From positions 19,500 to 83,499 of the forward strand of contig NZ_BNAF01000017.1 of NCBI RefSeq assembly GCF_014653155.1: 64,000 nucleotides of DNA, given 5' to 3'. How positions within the stretch are numbered: the stretch's first letter is position 1; every line of letters starts with the position of its first letter. The DNA comes from Sphingobacterium griseoflavum. Lineage in GTDB: Bacteria > Bacteroidota > Bacteroidia > Sphingobacteriales > Sphingobacteriaceae. The notes under the pieces were generated by a model. That model did not search any database, was not told the origin of the DNA, and saw only the letters and a program-made list of their open reading frames with translations. The position numbers and the translations under genes were made by a program. Below, piece by piece: positions 36,168 through 44,951 of the stretch.

Positions 36168-37877
36168 ATGATAAACTTTAAACATACAAAAATATTTTCC
36201 GTATTGGCGTTGCTCGCCGTTGGAACAAGCTCCTGTAGCGATAGCTTCTTGGATGAAAAGCCATACTCCAATTATGATGCTGGTGCAAATGACCCCACGA
36301 CCATCGAAAATCAGGTGATTGGCTTACACTATATTTATGCTGAACTGTGGGGGTACAGTGGTCAACAGGGTTTCCTATCCTGTTGGCAAATCGGAATGGA
36401 TATCACGAGCGCAGGGTCCACGCAGGGTGTCGAAAATCCGTTTTATCAGTATGCTGACCTGAATTCCGAAAACGCAGGCGTCAGCTATATGTGGAACAAA
36501 TGTTACCAGCTGATCAATAACGCCAATACCATTATCAAGGCAGCGGAAGAAGTAAGCCCCAAGGCTGCTGCGGAAGCACGATTTTTCCGTGCATATGCCT
36601 ACAATACCTTAGTCACCTTATGGGGCCCTGTTCCTCTGTTGACGGAGTCAATAACGGTGCCGACATTTAATTATACGCGGACGGCAGTCGCATCAATTGA
36701 TGCCGTGATCGAACAGGATCTTGATTTTGCCGTGGCAAACCTGCCGGAAGTAGGAATGGCAACAACGGAGAGTCGCATCAATAAAGACATGGCCAGACAA
36801 CTTGCCGCTGAAGCATTTTTGCGGATCGGCATGCGCGATGCCAGCTATTTTTCAAAATCTGAAATGATGTCATCGGCTATTATTGATGGCGGTAAGTATC
36901 GGTTAATCGATGCCCGTTACGGCGATTACCTGGCAGAGGGAGGGGATTATTACCGGGATATGTTTCGTCAAGGCAATATGCGCCGTTCAGAGGGAAATAC
37001 AGAGGCCATTTGGACATTTGAAGTAGAATTTAATCGGGAGGTAAATGGTGGTACCATTGATAACCCACAACATCGTCGGGTATGGCAACCCGGCTACCAC
37101 AAATGGGATGGCATGGTAAACGCCGATTCACTTGGCGGACGCGGCAATGGCCGTCTGCGCTTAAGTAACTTTATGAAATATACGGTTTGGCGTGGCCTAG
37201 AGGGTGACATACGCAATAGCAATTACAATATCCGAAGAACCACGAATTACAACCGTCCAAATTTCAGTGCAGAGATCGGTATTGATGCCAATGGATTTCG
37301 CGTTGCCAAAGACGCAGGGGTGCGCAATGTGGTCATTCGTACTGGTGACAAAGTCATCCCGTTTCAGACAGATAGTTTAGAGGTATGGTATCCGTATCCG
37401 ACCAAGTGGGGCGGTTATGATCCAATCGATGATTTTGGCTACGCTTTGGTGAAAGATTGGCCCGTTATGCGACTAGGCGAAACCTACCTGTTGCGTGCGG
37501 AGGCTCGCCTACGGCAGAACAATACGTCGGGCGCTGCGACCGATATCAATACCCTACGCGATAGGGCCTTTAAGGAGGAACGTGCACGTACGGGAAATGC
37601 TTTGCTCGGCGCTGTGAACGCCGCACAGCTAACCGTTGACTTTATATTGGATGAACGTGCTAGAGAGCTTATTTCGGAAGAGAACAGACGCATGACGTTA
37701 GTGCGTAGCGGTAAATTGAAAGAGCGTATGCCGTTGAATACGGATGCAGGCCCTGCCAATAAAATTACCAGTGGGTTTCAGGATTTTAATGCCCTGTTGC
37801 CTATCCCTTTTAGTGAGATACAGCTGAATAACAAAGAAGGAGAGGGCATCACTCAGAATCCGGGATATCCTAAATAA
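36168..37877 (+). CDS. SusD/RagB-like surface glycan-binding lipoprotein 3
   Basis: A 569-residue SusD family lipoprotein with lipobox GTSSC (Cys23). It shows EARFFRAYAYNTLVTLWGPVPL in the TPR region, DWPVMRLGETYLLRAEARLR in the C-terminal third, and DERARELISEENRRMTLVRS near the end. It begins 9 nt after susC3 and is followed by a 12-bp hairpin. Proximity to the arabinose operon and the shared promoter element suggest it binds the substrate of the enzymes at 51-59 kb, but no ligand can be read from sequence. Confidence 0.94.
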   Translation: MINFKHTKIFSVLALLAVGTSSCSDSFLDEKPYSNYDAGANDPTTIENQVIGLHYIYAELWGYSGQQGFLSCWQIGMDITSAGSTQGVENPFYQYADLNSENAGVSYMWNKCYQLINNANTIIKAAEEVSPKAAAEARFFRAYAYNTLVTLWGPVPLLTESITVPTFNYTRTAVASIDAVIEQDLDFAVANLPEVGMATTESRINKDMARQLAAEAFLRIGMRDASYFSKSEMMSSAIIDGGKYRLIDARYGDYLAEGGDYYRDMFRQGNMRRSEGNTEAIWTFEVEFNREVNGGTIDNPQHRRVWQPGYHKWDGMVNADSLGGRGNGRLRLSNFMKYTVWRGLEGDIRNSNYNIRRTTNYNRPNFSAEIGIDANGFRVAKDAGVRNVVIRTGDKVIPFQTDSLEVWYPYPTKWGGYDPIDDFGYALVKDWPVMRLGETYLLRAEARLRQNNTSGAATDINTLRDRAFKEERARTGNALLGAVNAAQLTVDFILDERARELISEENRRMTLVRSGKLKERMPLNTDAGPANKITSGFQDFNALLPIPFSEIQLNNKEGEGITQNPGYPK

Positions 37878-37914
37878 AAGAACATCTGAGCACGCGTCAC
37901 GAAGAGGTGAGATG

Positions 37915-37951
37915 GACGAAGCAATCCCATATTATGGAAGATTGCTTCGTC
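37915..37951. terminator. Hairpin between convergent susD3 and araR
   Basis: GACGAAGCAATC and GATTGCTTCGTC are perfect 12-bp arms around a 13-nt loop. It begins 37 nt after the susD3 stop and 36 nt beyond the araR stop. The following bases are only mildly T-rich, so termination efficiency is uncertain, but it can serve both convergent transcripts. Confidence 0.7.
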
Positions 37952-37986
37952 TTCATGATTTTCCGATAAGCTGTTTTGGACGCTTT

Positions 37987-38694
37987 TTATTCGTTTTCTA
38001 TAGACCAGCTGGGCAGATAACGCAGGAAAGACATGATTTTCTCTTTGTAAATATCGGTATTGAGGCGATAGTAGAAAGCCCCTTTTTTGGAATTCTCTTT
38101 ATCCTTCTCTTGCTGTTTGATAATTAGGTCTGATGCCAATAATTTCCGGCTGAAGTTCCGTTTGTCCAAAGCAATATCGTAGACACATTCATAGAGCGAG
38201 ACGATTTGTGGAATGGTGAACTTTTCTGGCAATAGCTCGAAAAGAATGGGATACAAAGCTGCCTTTGTCCGCAAAGCTCGTTTGGCGGCGGCAATCATTT
38301 GTTCGTGATCAAAGATCAAGTCGGGATGCTTGTCCAGTGGAAACCACTTTGCCTCATAGTGATCACTAATAATCTGCTCGTATTGATGCGTGTCAATCAA
38401 TGCTACGTATGCAATACTGACAACACGTCCGTGAAGCTCGCGGGCAGGTTCACCAAAAATACCACAGTTGTCCATGTACACGTTTTCTAAACCTGTTAGC
38501 TGTTTTAAAACACGAGATGCAGCACCTTCCGGACTTTCATTAGGTTGCACAAAACCACCCATCAGACTCCACTTATTGCGCTCTGGTTCGAAGCCCCTCT
38601 TTATTAAAAGCAACTCCAGGGATTCCCCATTAAACCCAAAAATTATGCAGTCAACCGCAAGCAGAATACTTGGTTCACCTTGGTAAAAGTCCAT
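37987..38694 (-). CDS. araR: AraR-type Nudix-fold transcriptional regulator of L-arabinose use
   Basis: A 235-residue regulator transcribed divergently from araB. Residues about 8-140 have the Nudix fold and residues about 155-225 a winged helix-turn-helix, the arrangement of Bacteroidota AraR. The Nudix box region (Gly47 to Leu69) is degenerate: the RE pair is Arg61-Val62 and the EE pair is Gln65-Leu66. The metal-binding glutamates are thus lost, and hydrolase activity is unlikely. Known AraR proteins bind L-arabinose and repress arabinose genes. The position directly before araB-araD-araA strongly supports this role. A full -7 box lies at 38750-38757. Regulation of neighbouring susCD3 is possible but not shown. 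Confidence 0.93.
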   Translation of the reverse strand: MDFYQGEPSILLAVDCIIFGFNGESLELLLIKRGFEPERNKWSLMGGFVQPNESPEGAASRVLKQLTGLENVYMDNCGIFGEPARELHGRVVSIAYVALIDTHQYEQIISDHYEAKWFPLDKHPDLIFDHEQMIAAAKRALRTKAALYPILFELLPEKFTIPQIVSLYECVYDIALDKRNFSRKLLASDLIIKQQEKDKENSKKGAFYYRLNTDIYKEKIMSFLRYLPSWSIENE

Positions 38695-38717
38695 ATAGAT
38701 TTCTTTTCTTCATTAAG

Positions 38718-38741
38718 TACCGGATAAGCAATACTCCGGTA
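38718..38741. promoter_or_regulatory. Inverted repeat in the araR leader (possible operator)
   Basis: TACCGGA and TCCGGTA are perfect 7-bp arms with a 10-bp spacer, lying between the araR -7 box and the araR ATG. This is a suitable place for autoregulation or a leader hairpin. Confidence 0.4.
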
Positions 38742-38749
38742 TATGTCCC

Positions 38750-38757
38750 CAAATCTA
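38750..38757 (-). promoter_or_regulatory. -7 promoter box of araR
   Basis: The minus strand reads TAGATTTG, a full match to TAnnTTTG, 55 nt upstream of the araR start. No -33 TTG at the standard spacing was found. Confidence 0.45.
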
Positions 38758-38835
38758 TAAAATACTACGTCAAAATCATAAACTTTTTTTTGTCACGCTT
38801 CATCCTTTAACGTATGAAAACATTTTTGTAGCAGT

Positions 38836-38845
38836 TTTGATCAAA
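38836..38845. promoter_or_regulatory. Palindrome TTTGATCAAA, candidate AraR operator
   Basis: A perfect 10-bp palindrome sits in the middle of the divergent araR-araB region, as expected for a dimeric regulator acting on both promoters. A function is not proven. Confidence 0.3.
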
Positions 38846-38964
38846 CCCTACCAAAAACCTATAGCCTGTTGCATGGCAATTACGATTTGTAATCCGAAAA
38901 AATTAATAAAAATTTCTTTTTATAAAAAAATAAATGTTAATTTGACACTAATAATCTGGTGGTA

Positions 38965-38990
38965 CTCGCTATTGATGGTTTAGTAGCGAG
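38965..38990 (+). repeat. Stem-loop in the araB leader
   Basis: CTCGCTA and TAGCGAG pair perfectly around a 12-nt loop, 62 nt before the araB ATG. Confidence 0.35.
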
Positions 38991-39052
38991 CATGTGTTGG
39001 ATTTCAAGTCGTATTGTCAATCAATGTTATAAACCAAAAAGGTATTTAAATA

Positions 39053-40729
39053 ATGAATAAATCTTATGTGATCGGTGTGGACTATGGAAGTGACTCTGTC
39101 CGATCGGTCCTTGTAGACGCAAATCGTGGCGATGAGATTTCATCGTCGGTGTTCTACTATCCGAGGTGGAAGAAAGGTGAATTCTGTGATCCTTCGTCCA
39201 GCCAATTTCGGCAACACCCGCTTGATTACATCGAAGGTCTGGAGTACACCATCAAGGAATGTCTGTCCAAAGCAGGCGGCGCTGCAATAGCAAAAGATGT
39301 GAAGGCTATTTCGGTTGATACGACCGGCTCGACACCGATAGCGGTGGACGAAAAGGGGACTCCGTTGGCCTTATTAGACGAATTTGCCGAAAACCCCAAC
39401 GCGATGTTTGTCTTGTGGAAAGACCATACTTCGGTATTGGAAGCACAGCAAATCAATGAGCATGCTAAAAAATTTGACAAGAACTATTTGCAATTTGTGG
39501 GTGGTGTCTACTCGTCCGAGTGGTTTTGGGCAAAATTGCTCCATATTCTCCGTGTAGATGAAAAAGTGCGCGCCTCCCTTTTTACCTGGGTAGAGCACTG
39601 TGATTATATACCCTTCCTGCTGACAGGCGGTACACAAGCCGCGGATATCAAGCGGTCGGTTTGTGCGGCCGGACACAAGTCCTTATGGTCGGCAGATTTT
39701 GATGGTGGTTTGCCTCCCAATGCTTTCTTTAGCACATTAGATCCGCTATTGGATGGGATAACCGATCGGTTATTCACCAAAACCTATACGTCGGCAGAGG
39801 CTGCGGGCAACCTGTCGCCCGAGTGGGCAGAACGGTTGGGGTTATCCACCGGTGTGCTGATCGGTATAGGTGCCTTCGACTGCCACATGGGTGCTGTGGG
39901 CGGACAGATTGAACCCTACTACTTGAGTAAGGTGATGGGAACCTCTACCTGTGACATGCTTGTGGCGCCGAAAGACGAAGTGGCCGATACGTTGGTACAA
40001 GGCATTTGCGGACAGGTAGATGGTTCGATTATTCCAGGGATGATTGGCATGGAAGCTGGGCAATCGGCTTTCGGTGATGCATACGCTTGGTTTAAGCAGA
40101 TATTGATGTGGCCGGTCGCCAACTTGTTGGCTGATGCGCAAGGTATTGCAGAGGATGATGTGGCCAAGATTACAGCGATCATCGACAGTCAACTCATTCC
40201 GCAGCTTAGCAAAAAAGCAGAGGCGTTGCCCGTGACGATACAGTCGGAACTCGCCATAGATTGGTTCAACGGCCGTCGTACACCGGATGCGGATCAAACA
40301 TTAAAAGGGGCAGTTCAGGGTTTGCATTTAGGGACTGATGCTCCACGCGTTTTTCGTGCCATTGTCGAAGCTACTTGTTTTGGTGCCAAAAGTATTGCCA
40401 ATCGCTTTGTGGAGCAGGGCATTCCTGTCAAAGGACTTATCGGCCTTGGCGGTGTTGCGAAAAAATCACCGTATATCATGCAAACGATGGCCGACGTGAT
40501 GAACATGCCTATTCGTATCCACAAGACCGAGCAAACTTGTGCCATTGGAGCTGCCATGTTTGCCGCAACCGTCGCGGGGATCTTTCCATGCGTGGAAGAT
40601 GCCATGCAGGCAATGGGGCAAGGCTTCGAAAAAACCTATGAACCTCGCCCCGACATGGTGGAGATCTACGCCATACGTTATCAGCGCTACCAAGAATTGG
40701 GAGGTTTTATGGAAAACCACAACGCGTAA
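39053..40729 (+). CDS. araB: L-ribulokinase
   Basis: A 558-residue cytoplasmic kinase of the FGGY family that phosphorylates L-ribulose to L-ribulose-5-phosphate. The N-terminal phosphate-binding motif GVDYGSDSVRSVLVDA, SVDTTGSTPIAVDE, and the C-terminal ATP-binding GLIGLGGVAKKSPYIMQTMADV are clear. WFNGRRTPDAD is also a ribulokinase feature. Length is as in other bacterial AraB proteins. It is the first gene of araB-araD-araA, 59 nt before araD, divergent from araR. The ATG at 39053 opens the FGGY domain directly, so the start is secure. Confidence 0.97.
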   Translation: MNKSYVIGVDYGSDSVRSVLVDANRGDEISSSVFYYPRWKKGEFCDPSSSQFRQHPLDYIEGLEYTIKECLSKAGGAAIAKDVKAISVDTTGSTPIAVDEKGTPLALLDEFAENPNAMFVLWKDHTSVLEAQQINEHAKKFDKNYLQFVGGVYSSEWFWAKLLHILRVDEKVRASLFTWVEHCDYIPFLLTGGTQAADIKRSVCAAGHKSLWSADFDGGLPPNAFFSTLDPLLDGITDRLFTKTYTSAEAAGNLSPEWAERLGLSTGVLIGIGAFDCHMGAVGGQIEPYYLSKVMGTSTCDMLVAPKDEVADTLVQGICGQVDGSIIPGMIGMEAGQSAFGDAYAWFKQILMWPVANLLADAQGIAEDDVAKITAIIDSQLIPQLSKKAEALPVTIQSELAIDWFNGRRTPDADQTLKGAVQGLHLGTDAPRVFRAIVEATCFGAKSIANRFVEQGIPVKGLIGLGGVAKKSPYIMQTMADVMNMPIRIHKTEQTCAIGAAMFAATVAGIFPCVEDAMQAMGQGFEKTYEPRPDMVEIYAIRYQRYQELGGFMENHNA

Positions 40730-40788
40730 GCTCTGCTGGCTATTATCAGGAATTACGGACTATTACTTTTGACTTTTTAATTTATATC

Positions 40789-41484
40789 ATGTATCAATCA
40801 ATAAAAGATGAGGCTTACCATTGCAACATGCAACTACCCAAATTGGGCTTGGTATTGTTCACCTTCGGAAATGTGAGTGTCGCAGACCGTTCCAAAGGTG
40901 TTTTCGCCATCAAGCCCAGCGGTGTGCCTTACGATGAGCTGACACCCGACCAAATGGTGGTGGTTGATTTCGACGGGCAAATTGTGGAAGGTACCTTACG
41001 CCCATCGTCGGATACGAAAACCCATGCGGTGCTTTATAAGCACTGGGAAGAAATCGGTGGGATTACCCATACGCACTCTACCTATGCTACTGCTTGGGCG
41101 CAAAGCCAACGGAACATACCTATTTTTGGAACCACACATGCAGACCACCTGACAACAGATATCCCTTGTGCGCCGCCGATGAGCGACGAGATGATCCTCG
41201 GAAACTATGAATACGAAACGGGGTTTCAGATCATTAATCATTTCGAAGCAGAAAGATTGGATTACAAAGAGGTCGAAATGATTTTGGTGGGCAACCATGC
41301 TCCATTTGCTTGGGGAAAAACGGGAATCAAGTCGGTGTACAACAGTGCTGTCTTGGAAACAGTGGCTCAAATGGCGCTCCTTACCGAGCAGATCAACCCG
41401 CAGGCTCCCCGTCTGAAGGATGCCTTAATCAAAAAACATTATGAACGTAAACACGGTGGAGAGGCTTATTACGGCCAGAAGTAA
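40789..41484 (+). CDS. araD: L-ribulose-5-phosphate 4-epimerase
   Basis: A 231-residue class II aldolase/epimerase family enzyme, the same length as the E. coli AraD. It converts L-ribulose-5-phosphate to D-xylulose-5-phosphate, which enters the pentose phosphate pathway. Zinc ligands His94 and His96 are in THTHSTYATAWAQ; GNVSV and KPSGVPY are the phosphate and substrate loops; VGNHAPFAWG carries the third His. It lies between araB and araA in the standard order for this group, with 59- and 80-nt spacers. Confidence 0.97.
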   Translation: MYQSIKDEAYHCNMQLPKLGLVLFTFGNVSVADRSKGVFAIKPSGVPYDELTPDQMVVVDFDGQIVEGTLRPSSDTKTHAVLYKHWEEIGGITHTHSTYATAWAQSQRNIPIFGTTHADHLTTDIPCAPPMSDEMILGNYEYETGFQIINHFEAERLDYKEVEMILVGNHAPFAWGKTGIKSVYNSAVLETVAQMALLTEQINPQAPRLKDALIKKHYERKHGGEAYYGQK

Positions 41485-41564
41485 TAGAAATACATTTTAA
41501 CATATAGAACAGCTAAGGTGAGGAAAATAAAGCCTTTGGCCCAAGAATATAAAACGAATATTAA

Positions 41565-43067
41565 ATGAACATTGATTTAAAAAGCTTAGAAGTTTGGTTT
41601 GTTACGGGAAGCCAAGATTTATATGGGGAAGAAACGTTACGTGAGGTTGCTGTACACGCCGAAGAGATCGCACAGTATCTTTCAGCTCATCAAGGAATAC
41701 CCGTAACGGTGGCCTACAAACCTATCGTCAAAAATACGGAAGAAATATACAACACGATCGTGGCAGCCAACACGGCGAGTAACTGTGTGGGGGTAATCAC
41801 CTGGATGCATACCTTTTCGCCTGCTAAAATGTGGATCCGAGGATTAAAGGCTTTGCAAAAGCCGTTGTTGCACCTACACACGCAATACAACCGCGATATT
41901 CCTTGGGATACCATCGACATGGATTTCATGAACCTAAACCAAAGTGCACATGGCGACCGTGAATTTGGCCATATTGTAAGCCGGCTAAACATCGGTAGAA
42001 AAGTCGTTACCGGACACTGGCAAGATGAGGAAGTCATCGAGCGTATCAACGTTTGGGCACGTGCGTCGGCGGCTTGGCAGGACTGGCAAGGTGCTAAGTT
42101 TGTTCGCTTCGGCGATAATATGCGCTACGTCGCCGTTACCGATGGCGATAAGGTCTCCGCCGAGAGTCAATTCGGATTTGCTGTCAATACCTATCCAATA
42201 GGCGATCTTGTTGCGGTCATCAACGAGGTTAGCGAGACAGAGTTGGACAAGCTGTTGGCCGAGTATGAAGACTCCTATACCTTGGCCGATAATGTTGCGG
42301 CGGGTGGTGAAAAGCGCCAAAGCCTAGTGGAGGCCGCCAAGATAGAAATCGGTCTTCGCAAGTTCTTGGAAGCTGGAAATTACAAAGGGTTCACCGATAC
42401 CTTCGAAGATCTGCATGGGATGGTTCAGCTGCCGGGCTTGGCTGTGCAACGCTTAATGGCCGACGGTTACGGTTTTGCTGGTGAAGGCGACTGGAAAACG
42501 CCGGCCTTGGTACGTGCTTGTAAAGTAATGGGTGCCGGGCTTCCTGGAACATCGGCGTTCATGGAAGATTATACCTACAACTTTGACCCCAATAATGCCA
42601 TGGTGCTGGGCTCGCACATGCTCGAGGTGGATGCGGCACTTGCAGCCGACAAGCCGCGTGTGGAAGTTCATCCGTTGGGTATCGGCGGGAAGGCTGATCC
42701 TGCCCGTTTGGTGTTCAACGGTATGAGTGGAGCAGCACTCAATGCGTCCTTAGTGGACATGGGCACGCGTTTCCGTCTTATTGTTAATAAAGTAGAGGGC
42801 GTTCCTGTTGAAGATGCGCTACCTAAATTACCTGTCGCTCGCGTATTGTGGAAGCCTCTTCCTGATATGAAGACAGGTTGCAGCGCCTGGATTTTAGCAG
42901 GAGGTGCGCACCACACGGCCTATAGCTTAAGCCTTTCGCCAGAGTATTTGGAGGATTTTGCCCGTATTGCCGGTTTGGAATATGTTGCGATTGATGAAAA
43001 TACCACGCTCACGAACCTGGAAAATCAACTTAGATGGAATGAGCTATATTATTTGCTAAAAAAATAA
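41565..43067 (+). CDS. araA: L-arabinose isomerase
   Basis: A 500-residue enzyme that isomerises L-arabinose to L-ribulose; the length equals E. coli AraA. The N-terminus EVWFVTGSQDLYGEE is diagnostic. The region with YNFDPNNAMVLGSHMLEVD holds the glutamate and histidine metal ligands, and GAHHTAYS places a histidine at residue 450. It follows araD by 80 nt and precedes a sodium/sugar symporter by 73 nt; an 11-bp stem-loop occupies that second spacer. It is cytoplasmic, with no signal peptide. Confidence 0.98.
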   Translation: MNIDLKSLEVWFVTGSQDLYGEETLREVAVHAEEIAQYLSAHQGIPVTVAYKPIVKNTEEIYNTIVAANTASNCVGVITWMHTFSPAKMWIRGLKALQKPLLHLHTQYNRDIPWDTIDMDFMNLNQSAHGDREFGHIVSRLNIGRKVVTGHWQDEEVIERINVWARASAAWQDWQGAKFVRFGDNMRYVAVTDGDKVSAESQFGFAVNTYPIGDLVAVINEVSETELDKLLAEYEDSYTLADNVAAGGEKRQSLVEAAKIEIGLRKFLEAGNYKGFTDTFEDLHGMVQLPGLAVQRLMADGYGFAGEGDWKTPALVRACKVMGAGLPGTSAFMEDYTYNFDPNNAMVLGSHMLEVDAALAADKPRVEVHPLGIGGKADPARLVFNGMSGAALNASLVDMGTRFRLIVNKVEGVPVEDALPKLPVARVLWKPLPDMKTGCSAWILAGGAHHTAYSLSLSPEYLEDFARIAGLEYVAIDENTTLTNLENQLRWNELYYLLKK

Positions 43068-43072
43068 ACCTA

Positions 43073-43118
43073 AAAGGCTTTCCTCGCAGCCCTAAAGGCT
43101 ATGCATTGGAAAGCCTTT
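43073..43118 (+). repeat. Intercistronic stem-loop between araA and the symporter
   Basis: AAAGGCTTTCC and GGAAAGCCTTT are perfect 11-bp arms with a 24-nt loop. No T run follows. It may partially terminate transcription or protect the 3' end of the araBDA message, giving less symporter than enzyme. This is inference from structure. Confidence 0.65.
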
Positions 43119-43140
43119 ACTATAAACCGTACACAAAAAC

Positions 43141-44841
43141 ATGGAAAAATTTGCATCGGTAGACTACGTCATCTTCGTAATCTACTTCTTTATCGTAGCC
43201 GGATACGGTTACTGGATTTACCGCAAAAAAACGAGCGCGCAAAGTAGCAGTAAAGACTATTTTCTCGCCGAGGGGTCATTGACATGGTGGGCTATAGGTG
43301 CCTCTTTGATTGCCTCCAATATCTCGGCCGAACAATTTATTGGGATGAGTGGAAATGGCTTCGAAGTCGGTATCGCTGTTGCCGCGTATGAGCTGATTGC
43401 GGCGATAGCCCTAATCATCGTCGCGGTGTGGTTTATTCCGGTTTACCTAAAGAATAAGATTTTCACGATGCCACAGTTTCTGAATAACCGCTATAATGAA
43501 ACCACAAGTCTTATTATGGCGGTGTTTTGGCTGTTTCTGTATGTTTTTGTCAACCTAACATCCATCCTTTACCTCGGCGCTATTGCCATATCGAGCATGG
43601 CTGGCGGTGGCGATAGTTTCCATGTGATCATGGTCGCATTGGCTGTGTTTGCGGTTATCATAACCTTAGGGGGAATGCGCGTTATCGGTTTTACGGATGT
43701 TATCCAAGTGGTGGTGCTCATTATCGGTGGGGTAGCAACCACTTACGTAGCGCTTACGCTTGTAAGCGAGCATTTCGGATTAGGGAAAGATGTGTTGGCC
43801 GGTTTCAATAAGCTGATGGAAGATTCGCCAAATCACTTCAAAATGATTGTCGATAAGCCGGGGCCAGGTGCTTCGCAGGAGGACATTAACAAATACTTGA
43901 TGCTACCGGGCGTCGGGATGTACTTGGCCGGTATTTGGATCGTCAATCTCAACTACTGGGGCTGTAACCAGTATATCACACAACGGGCGCTAGGTGCCGA
44001 TCTGAAGACGGCTCGCACCGGAATTCTCTTTGCGGGCTTACTGAAGCTCTTGATGCCGATCATTGTGATGTTGCCCGGTATAGCTGCGTATGTGTTGTAC
44101 AAGAATGGCGCGCTACAGCAGGAAATGGCCCCCGGAGGAGTTTTTCATGCAGACAACGCATACTCCGCAATTTTGGGATACTTACCCAACGGCATGAAAG
44201 GTCTCGCGTTAGCTGCTTTGACAGCAGCCATCGTAGCAGGGCTGGCAGGTAAGGCAAATAGCATTGCCACGATCTTTACCTTGGATATCTACAAGAAGTA
44301 TATCCGTAAAGAGGCCAGTGAGGCTAAAATGGTATGGGTCGGCAAGATCACGATCGTGGTATCTATTTTGGTGTCTGTGTTGTTTACTTGGAACGATACG
44401 TTGGGCATTGGTGGAGCTGGTGGTTTTACCTTTATTCAAAAATATACCGGTTTCATCAGTCCCGGGGTGTTCGCCATGTTCCTTCTAGGCATGTTTTGGA
44501 AGCGTACAACCGGTCCTGCTGCCATCACGGGGCTAATTACCGGTTTCGGGTTGTCGGTTTTCTTTAACGAGTTTGCCACAAGAGTGTTTGGTCCAGAAAC
44601 TTGGATCTACACGGCCTACCTCAACAAACATGGCATGTATGAAATTCCGTTTCAGATATGTATGGGCTTGGCTTTTGCCTTTACATTGGTCGTCATGATT
44701 GCCGTAAGCTTATTGGGACCAAAGGAAAATCCAAAAGCATTCGAATTGGATCGCCGTATGTTCAGAGTAGAACCATCCGTGATGGTGCTGATTGTTATTA
44801 CGCTCCTATTGGTGACTGCTATTTATGTACGCTTTTGGTAG
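43141..44841 (+). CDS. Sodium/solute symporter (SSS family), probable L-arabinose transporter
   Basis: A 566-residue inner-membrane transporter of the sodium:solute symporter (SLC5/SGLT) family, with many hydrophobic helices (about 13-14). It starts with VDYVIFVIYFFIVAGYGYWIY. Typical motifs are SSKDYFLAEGSLTWWAIGAS and SNISAEQFIGMSGNGF near the N-terminus, and LAALTAAIVAGLAGKANSIATIFTLDIYKKY in the core. Location between araA and an arabinofuranosidase strongly suggests L-arabinose uptake from the periplasm with sodium. The sugar is inferred from context, as SSS sequences do not show specificity by eye. Confidence 0.93.
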   Translation: MEKFASVDYVIFVIYFFIVAGYGYWIYRKKTSAQSSSKDYFLAEGSLTWWAIGASLIASNISAEQFIGMSGNGFEVGIAVAAYELIAAIALIIVAVWFIPVYLKNKIFTMPQFLNNRYNETTSLIMAVFWLFLYVFVNLTSILYLGAIAISSMAGGGDSFHVIMVALAVFAVIITLGGMRVIGFTDVIQVVVLIIGGVATTYVALTLVSEHFGLGKDVLAGFNKLMEDSPNHFKMIVDKPGPGASQEDINKYLMLPGVGMYLAGIWIVNLNYWGCNQYITQRALGADLKTARTGILFAGLLKLLMPIIVMLPGIAAYVLYKNGALQQEMAPGGVFHADNAYSAILGYLPNGMKGLALAALTAAIVAGLAGKANSIATIFTLDIYKKYIRKEASEAKMVWVGKITIVVSILVSVLFTWNDTLGIGGAGGFTFIQKYTGFISPGVFAMFLLGMFWKRTTGPAAITGLITGFGLSVFFNEFATRVFGPETWIYTAYLNKHGMYEIPFQICMGLAFAFTLVVMIAVSLLGPKENPKAFELDRRMFRVEPSVMVLIVITLLLVTAIYVRFW

Positions 44842-44951
44842 TCATGGAAAATATGCGGTGCAGGGTATCCGCCGAAAATATTTCATTGGGCGGCACTGCT
44901 ATTTCCCATAGACGGTTTTTCGATCTGTAAAACGTTAAATAGAGCAAAAAA

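Larger units (their letters stand above)
38695..39052. other. 358-bp divergent control region between araR and araB
   Basis: This region has no gene. For araR (minus) it holds the -7 box TAGATTTG (38750-38757) and, in the leader, a 7-bp inverted repeat (38718-38741). For araB (plus) it holds the palindrome TTTGATCAAA (38836-38845), a near-consensus -7 box TTAATTTG (38937-38944), a 7-bp stem-loop (38965-38990), and the 14-mer TATAAACCAAAAAG at 39028-39041 just before the ATG. The middle is very A/T-rich. AraR operators should lie here, but I cannot tell which element is bound. Confidence 0.6.

Noticed and set aside
39842..40297. Open frame of 151 codons antisense to araB
   Set aside because: It is contained within a certain ribulokinase gene and shows no domain.
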